Shown here: positions 34,504 through 45,649 of the stretch, in pieces
Numbering within the stretch: position 1 is the first letter of the stretch
Layout: every line of letters begins with the position of its first letter
From: Dryococelus australis
Lineage: Eukaryota > Arthropoda > Insecta > Phasmatodea > Phasmatidae
Length of the DNA stretch: 64,000 nucleotides
Assembly (NCBI GenBank): GCA_029891345.1
Contig: CM057000.1
Location: forward strand, 131,347,663-131,411,662
Direction of reading: 5' to 3'
Notes under the pieces: generated by a model
What the model was told of the DNA's origin: nothing
Databases searched by the model: none
What the model saw: the letters and a program-made list of their open reading frames with translations, nothing else
Program-made: the position numbers and the translations under genes

Positions 34504-36009
34504 CAGGTTGTTCCGCGATTCGACCGACATACGTCGGCAGTGTATTCTGCAGCTCATTGGCAACAAAACATTCAAATAGAAACATGGGCTACGCAGCTCC
34601 AGTACCGAGTTACAGGGACGGACGTACAAGGAACACAGACAGATGCAGTGAAGAACCCGTCCGTTGCTTTGATGACCGGACAGGTGAAAAACACACACAC
34701 ATATGCAGTTGACAAAGTGTCCCATTAAACCACACGCAGGCCACAACGTCGGGAGGCCGGCATGGCCTGTCGGTGTTGGTGTTACGAGGCGAGGAGACGC
34801 ACCACGCCAGGACTGCTTACACGAGCAGAGCACGCGGACATGGTGTACGTGTACGGATTCTGTGACGGCAATGGGCGTCGTGCGGCAGTGGAGTATCGTC
34901 TGGCGGTTCCCAGCCCGCCGAGCGCCGCAACATCATACGACGTTCGCCAAGGTGTGCCAGTGTTGGAGGGAGACAGGGGCCTGCCCGCGTGACGAGATCG
35001 CGGAAGTTCCACATAACAGCGTAAGTGAGACTGCACGGACGACAGGAGTGTCGCCAACGCAGGTGTGGCGGATATTGCGCGCCAGCGGCCTGCGTCCCTA
35101 CCACCTGTAAATAGTGCAACACATGCGACCCCAGGATCACGCCCCCCGTCTGCAGTTTTGCGCCTGGATGCAAGAACACGTGGACACACTGCCCCTCGTC
35201 CTGTTCTCCGAAGAGGCAACGTTCACGCGCCAGGGCGTCACCAACAGCCGCAACGAGCACACGTGGGCACACGCCAATCCGCACGATGTCACGGAAACCA
35301 ATTTCCAGGAAAGGTTTTCAGTCAACGTGTGGTGCGGTGTGCTTGGCTCACGGCCCACATTACTTTGCTGTCAGTGTTACTGCCCACGTCTACAGGGAGT
35401 TTCTGGTCAACACCCTCCCCGTGTTATTGGAGGGTGTGCCGTTAGAGGTTCGCCGCCGGATGTGGCCACAGAAGGATGGGGCTCCTCCACACTTCGGAAG
35501 GACTGTCACAGCGTACCTCAATACTGCGTTTCCGTTCCGCTGGATTGCACGGGGTGGGCCAGTCCCGTGGCCGGGGCGTTCTCCGGACCTCTCCCCTCCG
35601 GTCTTCTTCGCGTGGGGCTGCTGAAGAATCGGGTGTATGATGGACCGCGGTCAGACACACGTGCCCAGTTACATCAGGCGATTACCGACGCCGCCGATCA
35701 GTTACACGCAGACCTACCTCGCATGCAGTTGCAACACTCCTTGATGCAACACGTCGCAATCTGCGTACGGGTGGATGGTACACATTTTGAGCAGCTGGTC
35801 TGAGCCACTCCACATTCTTGTAGTCCAGTGTAAGAAAGATGTTCCGTAAAGATACGTGTGTGTTTTTTTTTTTTTTTTTTTTTTTTCACATCCGCCCCTG
35901 TAACTCGGTACTGGAGCTGCGTAGCCCATGTTTCTATTTGAATGTTTTGTTGCCAATGAGCTGTGGAATACACCGCCGACGTATGTCGGTCGAATCGCGG
36001 AACATTCTG
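34504..36009 (+). mobile_element. Tc1/mariner-group element with roughly 120-bp TIRs
   Basis: The left end (34504-34625) and right end (35890-36009) are inverted copies about 120 bp long with few mismatches. They begin CAGGTTGTTCCGCGATTCGA and its near-inverse. TA flanks both sides (34502-34503, 36010-36011). The element is 1506 bp and encloses one near-full-length but broken transposase. A T-run of about 22 lies just inside the right TIR. Confidence 0.92.
34762..35803 (+). pseudogene. DUF4817-type mariner-group transposase, broken
   Basis: About 347 codons, near the usual length. The N-terminal helix-turn-helix starts EHADMVYVYGFCDGNGRRAA, changes frame near 34895, and continues HHTTFAKVCQCWRETGACP and RTTGVSPTQVWRILRASGL. 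An in-frame TAA follows YHL at 35108. The catalytic domain has FSEEATFTR where the family has a DEATF aspartate, KDGAPPHF (second Asp intact), and RSPDLSPPVFFAWG where the third acid (LDFF) is Val. Frames change near 35335 and 35620. It ends HFEQLV. Two of three catalytic acids are altered, so it is inactive. Confidence 0.9.
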
Positions 36010-36235
36010 TATATACATGTTTTATACATACATATATATAATAGACATATATTATATATGTATATGATATATATATATACATATAATATATGAACATATA
36101 ATATATAAACTTATTATATATTTATTTATTTGATATATACACATATAATATGTACATAGTTACACTTTATATTATATATAAATTTTACATATACATAACT
36201 ATATTATATATATTATATACCTACATACATACTTT
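36010..36235. repeat. TA-rich low-complexity block, right part
   Basis: ATATAT/TATATA-rich run continuing the block interrupted by the three elements to the left. From 36236 to 37364 no gene was recognised. Confidence 0.8.
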
Positions 36236-37364
36236 GCAATATTGAAATACAGTTTATTTCTTCTCCAACACTTTGGTGAATGTTAAAACCAGAGAAATAA
36301 TTACTTTGCGAAATTTACTAGCCATGTTTACGAAATATTTAATAAATTTATACGGTATGTTTTCTTATCTGTAAACTTTCGTTTGTAGCATTTAAATGCA
36401 AATTGACAAAGGAAATACGGAATCTCGTAAAATTTACCTATAAATGCCGTATTTCAGTGTGTAATACACATACTTCCTCCGGAATTTTAGGAAATATAAG
36501 TCCAACCTTGCACACGAAGATAGCATTTTTTTTAAATGTGAATTTGAAGGATCTTTTGCTCATAACAACGCTACCAAAGATGAGCGTAGTTATAAGTTAT
36601 AAATCGATTCACTGAAAACTCGTAGATGAGAGGTGATTTCGAGTTTCGACAAACGTTAAAAGAAGTCATGTAACAACACAGTGGCGGGTAAAGAGGCGCG
36701 ACTTCAAAGGAGGGCCAACACAGGACACGTACCCCTCCCTCAAAATGTTAAAAGTGTATTGAAGAAAAGGAGGTTGAGGACTGTGTGGTAAGAGAAAAAA
36801 ATAAACATAAATTTACGTGCCACGAGTACAATGAAAATAATTCTAAAATACTCTTTCGTGCGTTTCACGAATCAATGTCTATCTCATCTGTTTACATTTT
36901 AACAAAACAACATGCCCATTAATCTAAATGTATATTTAATTTTATATCTTATTTCGAGGTTGTGACTTTAGTGGGGTGGCAACCGGCAAGGAAAAACATG
37001 CCTATGAGCTAGGGTTGCCAACTTGCCCGTGTTATACACTTCCCGTACCCTGTGACTGAAAGAATTATTGTTAATAAACACAGTGTCAGTAATTTACCGT
37101 ATCCGTGACTGCAGGTACGTTTACCCTGAAGCTGTAATCCAATGACCGTAGATAGTTACAGTTGGCTCCGGGAAGTTGCATTCGTGAACGAGTGTGTTCG
37201 CGGAAGTAGCGCCAACCGAGATGTGCACAGCGTCTTCTCTTACAGCGCGTGTTGTCGTCCGTTTTAAAGCCAAGCAAATCAAAAAAATCTAATTACACTG
37301 AATGATGACTGTAGCTGCAAACTAGCAGTTTGTTGTATATGTTCACGGCAAATGTTGACTATGG

Positions 37365-37780
37365 GCTGTTTACGGTAAAATGAGCACTTCTCAAAGCCCT
37401 ACTTAAGTTCTTCTTGTACACACGTTGTGTATTCCTTCGCCTTATGTAAAATTAACATTGCTATGGGCCTCATCACTTTATTCATGTGTTGGTCAAATGA
37501 AACTGAGAAATTGTTAAGAAAGTAAATACTTTACAAATCTGCTCATTTTTACACCTCGATGGATTAAAAAATCAGGAAGTAGCAGAATTAATTTAAAGTT
37601 ATCAAATATGTTTACCTAACACTTTTTATTTGACGTTAAGATATGGAACTACTTTCTATCCATCGTTACCAACTTTACTGGGCGCATGTCACTCAGGGCG
37701 CCCGTTAAAATATATGCGGGTAGGGGCAGTGACATTTTTCTAAGGTTAATTACATTAGTGTTCACTTTATTAGTAGGGTT
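37365..37780 (+). mobile_element. Family-A MITE, copy A6
   Basis: Starts GGCTGTTTACGGTAAAATGA. Interior words TTATGTAAAATTAACATTGC, CACTTTATTCATG, GGGCGCATGTCACTCAGGGC and GGGGCAGTGAC match A1 in order. The right end (TTCACTTTATTAGTAGGGTT) is eroded. Confidence 0.85.
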
Positions 37781-38608
37781 TGTAATGTAATAAAATGTGG
37801 CTCCAGCTGGATTGTTGTGCTAAGTTTGATTTTTTTTTTTTTTGTATTCTGTAGGTTTTGATATGTAGATTCCAAATATGTAAGGTGGTATTTTTATTGC
37901 TTACTGTTATGCTGTAGTGGAGTGTGAAAACATAACACAAAGGTGAATGTGCAATTAAATTAAATTATAGAAATTTAAATATGCTATGGGCGCCTTTACA
38001 AATGAATAGATGGAGAATATTAAAATCAGTAACATTTGAAGCAAAAATAAGTAATGATAAGGACTCATGTTAAACAGCCTCTTTAAAACTAGCGGGCATT
38101 CAATTGTATTATTCTGAAGAACTAGTGCATCTCAACTAAGCACTCTACATATTCTGCCATTTTTAGTAAAACGAAACAAACTATTTCTATTGAAAAATTA
38201 CAGGTTTCACCTTAAAAAATATTCAATGACTAAACGAGCAGAGCGATGATTATAACTGCCGCCAGTTGTGTAAAATAAATGAAATGAGTTTAGTTTTAAT
38301 GGCTTGAAAAACAATTACTATTATCCCCAAAGATTTTCATCGGTATACATGAATGTGAAATCATGTGCAATCGTCATTTTAATAATCTTGCACTGTTTCT
38401 TGAAAATCGCTAATAAATTAAATATGTAAGTGTCCAACCATTCATAGCTCAGTCCTTTTTAGATTCACGGTACCTTGTCCCAAGTCTCTAGCCTCTGGGT
38501 ATCTGATTAGCTTGCTACTGTACTTTGAAATACATTCCTGGCTTTAAGCTGATACAGCATGCAAAATAGGATATTGCAATCTTACATTAATTTGCGACGA
38601 CTAGTAGA
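37781..38608. other. No gene seen
   Basis: AT-rich spacer without recognised features. Confidence 0.45.
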
Positions 38609-38822
38609 CTAGAAGTTCTCGATGCCTTCGAAGCGCAGGGAACCAGAGCAGTTCTGAATAGGATTCAGGCGGACTCCCCGGTCCATCTCGTCGCTATCTC
38701 AATAGAAGTCGTTCTCAGTAGTTGGGTGGAACTTCAGGCCGACGAGACATCATCCTTTTAATCAGTTTCTGGCTCTCTTTCTCCATCGTGGAAACTACCT
38801 CGTCCAGTCTTGCAGCCATCAT
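38609..38822 (-). other. Coding-like segment in two adjacent frames
   Basis: On the minus strand ATG at 38822 opens MMAARLDEVVSTMEKESQKL, a likely coiled coil, then PEVPPNY and TGA at 38715. In the next frame GVRLNPIQNCSGSLRFEGIE follows and stops at 38609. Codon use and GC content differ from the AT-rich flanks. It may be a decayed exon pair or a frameshifted short gene. I recognise no family. Confidence 0.3.
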
Positions 38823-38829
38823 CTCCAGA

Positions 38830-39625
38830 ACGTAATAACTTTTTTACTTCTCCAGCAAAAAGTTCTACTCAAAAAATGTTCCAAACCAACTCAATTATAA
38901 ATGCTCCACTTAGCATCCATTCGTGAGATCGACATTTCATATGGACATAAAATTGTTCTCCCTGTCGATACGTAGTGTATGAGAAATTTAATAGGAATTC
39001 ATCAGCTTGCATGTGCGTTGAAAACAAATCAAACATTTAGTTAAAAACACGCGGTAGAGTGTGGATAAACTCTGCAGTTTCACATAAACATCTTACAACG
39101 AAGCTCCATTCATGATATAGCCTTAATAAAATCATGTTTTAATTATAAAACATACATGGAAGGACATTTTAAGGATACGTTAATTTATGATGAAACAAGT
39201 AAGATAAATGAATAATGAGTGAGATGATAAGTGAGGAACAACTGTAAGGGAACTCCTTACAATGTGATTTTCAACATGGCGTCCAATATGGCTGCCATTT
39301 ACCTACTTCCTTAATATTCGTGGCACAGTATTTACCAAAATTTCAAATTATATGTTTTTGGGGTCAAGAAACACGAATTTACAATCAAAGCAGGCGTACA
39401 TTGACTTCTTCAAGTATTTTAAGTGATGGGATGCAAATAATGCACAAAAAATATGAAGTACTATATATATATAATATTTTATTAATCAGTTATACACAAA
39501 TAAAAGTTTTTAATGAAATAACACAAATAATAATTAAATATATTGAACAGAGTTATTTAAAACAGCATTTGTATGTATACATGTTACATATCTTCTTCTG
39601 AATCACTATTGTCACTGTGCTGATA
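38830..39625. other. No gene seen
   Basis: AT-rich. It contains AACATGGCGTCCAATATGGC near 39272, a motif resembling the AAGATGGCG words elsewhere in the window. Confidence 0.4.
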
Positions 39626-40824
39626 TTAATAGTCTTTTACATTGTTACAGTCAGTGCATTTGCAAAGGGCAGTGCAAACCAGAGAACTCTTTAAGCAAGA
39701 ACATTTGGCAACTGCACGCTTTTTCTTACACCCACATTTAACCAGTTCAATAACTCCTTTGGGCGCAGATATCTCCAGATATTTGACTGGAGAAATTGCT
39801 TCTTCGCCATTTATTTCCCACTCATTGCCAATAAGTGTGGATATACTGTTGGCCGAGGGTTTTTGTAGCACTTTCCGATGGTGCGAATTGAGTTGGATCG
39901 TAGAATATGTGGCTTCAGTGCTCCAAGGGTTGGTGATAACTTCTTCTCCTTGAAACTTTTACTTCTGAAAAGATGCCATCTTAACTCTGGTATGGTTGAA
40001 AAATTACTATCTTTCGAATCAGCCAAGTTGGTGAATTTTTCAAACAAAAATAAATTGAATAATGGATCAACATTAGTTTCTCCAAGTTGATGAAAAGCTG
40101 TTATAATGTCATTATCACACTGAAGATTGAGCTACACTTTTATCCACTTCTCTTTTGAAATGCCTACAAATTTTCCTCCCCAGTCTCCACTAGGATATGC
40201 ATGTAAACATAGTAGACCGCTGGCTTTATGGACACCTATTGCACGACACCTTTCATTTTTATTAATTTTTCTGTGTTTGCTGCCTCGACCCGTTGCAAAA
40301 TGAATTTCATTGTTTACTAGGTGACTTGAAACCAAGTCAGTCAGCAATATGAAAATGTCAGTATCTTGCGAAAACACATCAATCTCGTAATTATAGTGAT
40401 GTTTTACTACATCAAGTACTTCAAGAGGTATAATGATGCCTGCTTGTGTGTATGGTCAGTTAAATCTGCATCGAAAACATTCGTGTGGTTACTGAATGCT
40501 TTACTGCCGAAAACAATGACCATTTTCTTCTCACTACCAGCAAAAACCAGTAGTAATTTATTCCCTAGATACTCTGCCAATTGTGATTTCGTTTCATTGT
40601 GTGAGAGAAACGTCTTCAATGATACCAACGTTATATTAGTACTATTTGTAATAGTAAATCTAATAGGTTCTGTCTGCCCCAATTTTTTCTTACGAGTTTG
40701 TCCCTTCAATGAATTCTGAAGATATTGGTCAAATATTATTCTCCCCTCAGTATATCCATTTGTCATTTTCATAATGGTGTCGGTGAAAACATCTGCAACG
40801 TCTTCACATCTTTTCACGGCAAGT

Positions 40825-40856
<32 letters not shown>

Positions 40857-43394
40857 TACAGTTGCCATTCCATTTATAATACACAGTTTCTCTAACAGAG
40901 ATTTCGTCGAGGATTCTAGTGATTCAGGCGTGGAAGAACATTTATATTTCTATATTTCTGTAATAAATGAACTTTTATCATATAGAATATGAAGATATCA
41001 ATCAGAAGAAAATAATAATCTTAGTATTACAGAGAACTCGTAGTTTCCTATTGCATATTTCAGGTTTGTAGACATTTGAGGTCTGGACTCCATAACAATA
41101 AGGAAACGAGCAAGAAGTTGCCTATCTTCTCAAATTTTAACCAATTTATAACCAATCTTAAATACAATCTTCTTGTTGCACATACTGAAGGTTTTTAATT
41201 TCATTTTCTTCATTGGATATCAAATTGACAATTGAGTTGTTTCACATACTAGCCTATCTCTTACAAATTCTTCGAATTGCAATTTTCCTTCTTGGTTACG
41301 ATTCAGAATATCATCCTTTCCAGATTCTGGAACCTTCATAGATGATGCAATATTCATTAGTGTGGTGCTATCTCGGAAAGGGTTTCCTTCACAATGGTCA
41401 TGAATACTCTCTTTCACAATGGCTGCATTGTGAAAATTTCTTAGCGCCATGGATGACTGAATTTGATAGTGGTTCCTAGGCTGGTTATAGACTTTGTTTG
41501 GACAGTACTTTTCAAAGAAGCTTGAAACAATGCGTGATATTTGTGGTGCACGCTAGAAATACCTATCTAGAGAGTTTTCATTCTGAGTTAAACCGATTAA
41601 TGCCATCAATGGTCTTCAGGTCTTTGATTTTCTGCTCTAAGTTCTGGCCTGAAAATATTTTTGTAAACGGCACAGTGGATTTCGATATTGCATAACTCCC
41701 AGATTCAAGAGCATTCCGTACTTCTGGGTTGTTTGAAGGTCCTTTATCTGTGCTATGTATACAAGAATATATCTTGCATAGTTAAATAAATTATGAGCAA
41801 AACAATACTTGATTTGTTCCTCTAATGATGCGAGATGCAATGCCCAATCTCCCTTGCGAGTAGCACGGATAAAACGCAGCAAAGATCCAAATTGGTTTGT
41901 ATGCTGTAGAAGGAACTTTCCCATATCACCAATGCATTTTCTAATATGTGGAAGACAGAATTTTTCAACTACTACATTGATCTCTTCAAACAAAGTTGTT
42001 GCTTCAGCTTCACAATTGTGCAATTTCTCACGTAGTGAGTTGCATTTTCCTCGCAGGTAAATAAACTACGTACAATGTGGCAATGTTTCAAAAAGAAGCT
42101 CATAGCATGCTAAAACGATAGCCATGTAAAACTCCATGCCTCTAGTGTATTCCTTCCCTCCAAAAATGTGACGAATTGTTGCAGGAGAGTACATACCAAT
42201 TTCAGTACATATGAGATCAAGGCCACTACCTTCAATGTACTTTCCTAGTGCATGGAGTGATGCAAAACAAACATGAAGTTCTCTCACTCTGAGCAGCCAC
42301 TTTTCATTTCCGGTAAACAGTTGAATTTTCAGAGCACATTCGTACAAGTCCATGTCCATCGTCATATGACTTTAGCTGCTGGTCTCTGAACTACGGTTGC
42401 GATTTCTTGAGCCATGCACATAACTGTGCAAAGTGCATTACTATCCATTGGTGGCAATCTCATCAATGGTGCCACTGCAGCATGGTTTATTTTATTCGTC
42501 TTCTTTCCATTCTCTTTGTATCTGAAGGAGAATAGAATTTGATGAAGCCCATGTGGGCATGATATCCTTTTTGAGTACAGATTTTTGTGTGACTTTATTT
42601 GCTTGTGACATGACTGGGACACTTGCATTTGGAGATGAAGCTTCCATACTTGTGTGAATGGCTATGTCATCACGGTGTGAGTAACAGGAAAATAACCATG
42701 CTAAATCACTAACCTTGTACTTCTTGATAATGTCAAAATCACTTTCTAACATAAAATTAGTGAAATTTATTGTCTTTACTGAAATATTTGGAACTGATTT
42801 GTATAATATTTGTACACTGGACGATGTTGGTTTTGGAGGAATCATTAAAGGACCATTCATCTCTATTTTATCTCCATTTTCATCTTGACTAATAACTATC
42901 AGGGTTCCGTGTAGAGTTCTTTGGCCATCAGGAGTATTTTCTTGGAAATCAATACTGTATATTGCAAACGTTACATTGTCACCTTCTTTGATAAATGGTG
43001 AAATACAAAATCCTTTGATTTGTGCTACTCGTTCAGAAACTGCTGAAGCTCTCCACTTTTCAAGTTGTACTGTGTCACCATAGCTGGCCCCTTTTTGCAA
43101 CTGAGACATAGTTTTAAACAATTTTTGCTTCTTTTTTTTTTTTTTTTTTGTTAACAGCCTGTGATAATCCAACCAGATAAATGCATCTCAGTTCTATTAT
43201 GAAAACCTAATTCTGACTTTAGCTGATGTTAGTTGTCTGTCAGTCTTGAAGCTATTGATGAACTGCATTGCCAGTACACTTGACAGACGGTCAAGTTCAA
43301 AACTACGAGTTTCTGTTAACTTTCTGTCTTTTGTTCCTGCTACAACCCATTTTATAAATGAATACAGTTTGAGTGGAGGCTCGTAATTAGTCAT
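39626..43394 (-). pseudogene. Decayed large gene with C-terminal CXC cysteine-rich domain
   Basis: Fragments in changing frames line up in one order over 3.8 kb, without obvious introns. N-terminal part: LKLYSFIKWVVAGTKDRKL (43.39-43.20 kb). Middle: FTNFMLESDFDIIKKYKVSD and PLMRLPPMDSNALCTV. Then LHVCFASLHALGKYIEGSGL (42.2 kb), RATRKGDWALHLASLEEQIK (41.85 kb), FEEFVRDRLV (41.25 kb), TNSTNITLVSLKTFLSHNET (40.6 kb) and a PIN-like VFSQDTDIFILL (40.36 kb). The end is PELRWHLFRSK and a CXC motif KCGCKK, KCSCLKS, CTALCKCTDC (39.7 kb). From memory this matches a large multi-copy uncharacterised family of roughly 1000 residues in invertebrate genomes. Its function is unknown; CXC domains in tesmin/TSO1 proteins bind DNA. 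Frameshifts and stops show it is dead. Confidence 0.82.
40826..40855 (-). repeat. A30 tract (T30 on plus) inside the decayed gene
   Basis: A run of 30 T on the plus strand lies in the least recognisable part of the pseudogene. A shorter T18 run sits at 43132-43149. These may be homopolymer expansions or tails of retroposed insertions. Confidence 0.85.
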
Positions 43395-43446
43395 TGGACC
43401 ACTAAATTTCCAACTATCACTACAGCACTACTACCTTTCTTAAAAA

Positions 43447-43520
43447 TTGGATCACAGTTCATTAGACATGCCCAGGTAAAATCTGGACCAATAACATACA
43501 TGCAAGGAAGCAATCACCGA
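43447..43520 (+). mobile_element. Fragment of the hAT-like MITE family
   Basis: ATTGGATCACAGTTCATTAG, then CATGCCC and GGACCAATAACA and TGCAAGG, follows the same order as the interior of the copies at 3640 and 56541. Both TIRs are lost. Confidence 0.6.
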
Positions 43521-43700
43521 ATTTCGTGCTACCTGGTCTGAGGTAAAACTGAGCATATCAGTTACCTCAAAACGTGCCACCCTGCTTACCCTGGCAGTAT
43601 TGTTTTTTCGGCCGATACCTGAAGAATGCTCTGGATTACTGACCCAGTCTCCCAGTGCAACTCGGAGAGTGTCGAATCTTCGAGATGGTCAGGGTCAGAC

Positions 43701-43707
43701 TATAAAG
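43701..43707 (+). promoter_or_regulatory. Possible TATA box
   Basis: TATAAAG stands about 112 bp upstream of the ATG at 43813, in a GC-richer segment, a workable distance for a promoter with a short 5' UTR. Confidence 0.3.
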
Positions 43708-43812
43708 AATTGCGTCAGACCTCCGAGCCGCCAGTTTTTTTAGTTGGAGCGACTGAATGGATGACTGGCGGAATTCCGAGCGAGCTGCGTGGTCAGCTGT
43801 GGGGAAAGGAAG

Positions 43813-43877
43813 ATGGCGACTGCGAGTGTCAACTTTTTGAAGGACGTGGCTGGAGCCTGGACTGTTGGGTCAAGTGC
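43813..43877 (+). CDS. Possible first coding exon (21 codons plus 2 nt)
   Basis: ATG in the context GAAGATGGCG opens MATASVNFLKDVAGAWTVGS, followed by a consensus splice donor GTGAGTG at 43878. Segment 43620-43880 is GC-richer than its surroundings and has a TATA-like box at 43701. This combination suggests a 5' exon of a gene continuing to the right, but no second exon was identified. An alternative donor (GTGCGT) lies four bases upstream. I recognise no family. Confidence 0.33.
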
Positions 43878-43884
43878 GTGAGTG

Positions 43885-44835
43885 AAAGACATCATAACTG
43901 ATTATAACAGACTGAACACATGCGAATAATGGGTATGAGATAATTAACTGTAATCAAGAGAAACATTAAGAAGGACGTTAATTAAAGTTGAAATAAACAT
44001 TAAATGGTGCGCTCCCTGTTAAATAGAAAGAGTTAAAGTAGAGACAGCTGATTGATGTTATACATAGTAGCAGAGTGAATAAATTAGAGATCAAATTTAG
44101 TTTCTTTCTTTTATTTATATATTTTTAATTATTAAGACCTCCATCCCTTACCAACTCAGATACGCCCTTCGGCGTCCTATCAGCAGGTAACAATACGTTA
44201 CAGTTCTCGTCGGTTTGTCGGTGGTAGGAATACCTTGTGTCGTGAAACAGACTGACATGCTCAACTCTCCACCCTTTCATTGCCTAGGTAACATTATACG
44301 TGTCACGCTGAATTCGACTACAGCGCTCAATAACGAGAAGTGTTGTCAAATTGCATCTAAATCCAGTAAATGCGCATGTAATTTAGCGTATAAACTTACA
44401 TCTGCGTGGATTTGGTGCGGATTCGCGAGGAAGTTTAGTTTAAAGTGATTTTTTTTTCTCACAAATCCTTTGGCAGCGTAGCTTAAAAATATATAATTCT
44501 ATTAGAATTGTGAATTGGGATTGTATATCATTAAGCAAGCATATCATTACCGATAAGACTTAATACTTCGTTCGAACCATGGTCATTCAAAAGCATATAT
44601 AAAAATGCTTCTCATATTTACTTTTTTAATTTCATGCATCCACCGTCGAGCTCTTCTTGTCTTCATCTTCCGCTGCAGCAACTCGCTTCTTCATCTGACG
44701 ACATTGTCAGCACACAACTTCACTCACCGGCGCACTGACAAGAGAATCGCTCTGCTTGTGCCTGCAGTTCCCGCCAGAATTTCCCGCCTCATTCCCGCGT
44801 CGCCAGGTCCCGCGCTAGTTTGAGAGAGCCTTCGG
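43885..44835. other. No gene seen; repeat J copy 2 at 44060-44200
   Basis: Mostly AT-rich. The block around AAGACCTCCATCCCTTACCA resembles 5040-5090. Nothing else was recognised. Confidence 0.35.
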
Positions 44836-45041
44836 TAAACAAATGTTTTGAGACGTCTTTATATCTCCTCAAACCAATTTGTAATGCAGTTTTAACCAAA
44901 TTCTGATCACTAAAAGTATTTCATTAATGTCATTTAAAAATTAAGATGTAAACACACAAGTCCATCACTGTTGACCACGTTACTTTGACAGTTGTATTAT
45001 TTTGGGGTAGGTCAGTGTTTGGTACATGCGCAGAAGGATAA

Positions 45042-45548
45042 TGCTGGAATCACAATAGCGCAACAGACGCGACGCGAATAAAATATTTTTCTAGCCAGTC
45101 AGGATCGAGACTTCTGTGATGTAAACGCGACGAAAATCGCTCGCGCGACAAGGTTTCTGAATAGAAAATATTTCAAATTTATTCGCGTTGCGGACTCGAC
45201 ATGTTTGTAAGTCATTCTAAGCCGCCATATTTTTGGCGCTAAAGTTTTACGTGCGCTATTATTTACCGTATTAATACGCAAAGCAACGTATTTTAATGGC
45301 TAGATGTAATTACAGCCATCTTTACATGCTCGAAGTACCATCGGACATGGAAAGAAATTTTTTAAAGGATTTACAAAATAAGAAAATAATGGTAACATTA
45401 ATGGCCATCGTGAAAGAGGTTAGTAAGTAGTAGAAATAAACAATTTATTTTTAAAAATATTTTAAAATGTTGATGGCGAGGTGGTAAAATCTAGTGTTCA
45501 CATTAACGCGAATTTTTGTTGTCGCGTCGCGCTATTGTGATTCCAGCA
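45042..45548 (+). mobile_element. TAA-flanked PIF/Harbinger-like element nested in E2
   Basis: TIR TGCTGGAATCACAATAGCGC (20 bp, perfect) and its inverse at the right end, with further GCGACGCG symmetry inside. It is flanked by TAA at 45039-45041 and 45549-45551. A 3-bp TWA duplication is typical of PIF/Harbinger. The 507-bp element is too short for a transposase but holds one small open frame (45296-45430). Confidence 0.88.
45296..45430 (+). CDS. Small open frame (44 aa) within the nested TAA element
   Basis: ATG at 45296 opens a 44-residue frame with protein-like wording (HLYMLEVPSDMERNFLKDLQ) ending in TAG at 45428. A donor-like GTTAGTAAG lies at its end. It could be a leftover of an autonomous element's gene or a captured exon; chance is also possible. 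No domain was recognised. Confidence 0.25.
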   Translation: MARCNYSHLYMLEVPSDMERNFLKDLQNKKIMVTLMAIVKEVSK

Positions 45549-45649
45549 TAAGCGGTCTACCTCATCTTTAGTCTCTGTGTAATATTAGCATATGGCTCTG
45601 GTAACACTGTTCGCAAAGTTTTCAGATAAGTTTGTGAAGCAGTAACTGC

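Larger units (their letters stand above)
44836..45576 (-). mobile_element. Family-E MITE, copy E2, split by a nested element
   Basis: Minus-orientation copy. It has AAACAAATGTTTTGAGA, ATCACTGTTGACCA, TTTGGGGTAGGTCA and ACATGCGCAGAAGGATA, then the insertion 45042-45548, then GCGGTCTACCTCATCTTTAG ending CTCTG. The far (left) end is truncated. Confidence 0.8.

Noticed and set aside
34703-35660. Several overlapping frames over 100 codons on both strands
   Set aside because: Shadow frames of the GC-rich broken transposase; only the fragments matching the transposase are kept.
35839-36097. Frames over the right TIR of the mariner-group element
   Set aside because: They translate the inverted repeat and a T-run; similar peptides arise from the left TIR.
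37010-37040. CTAGGGTTGCCAAC as a possible hAT end
   Set aside because: No inverted partner or 8-bp duplication was found nearby.
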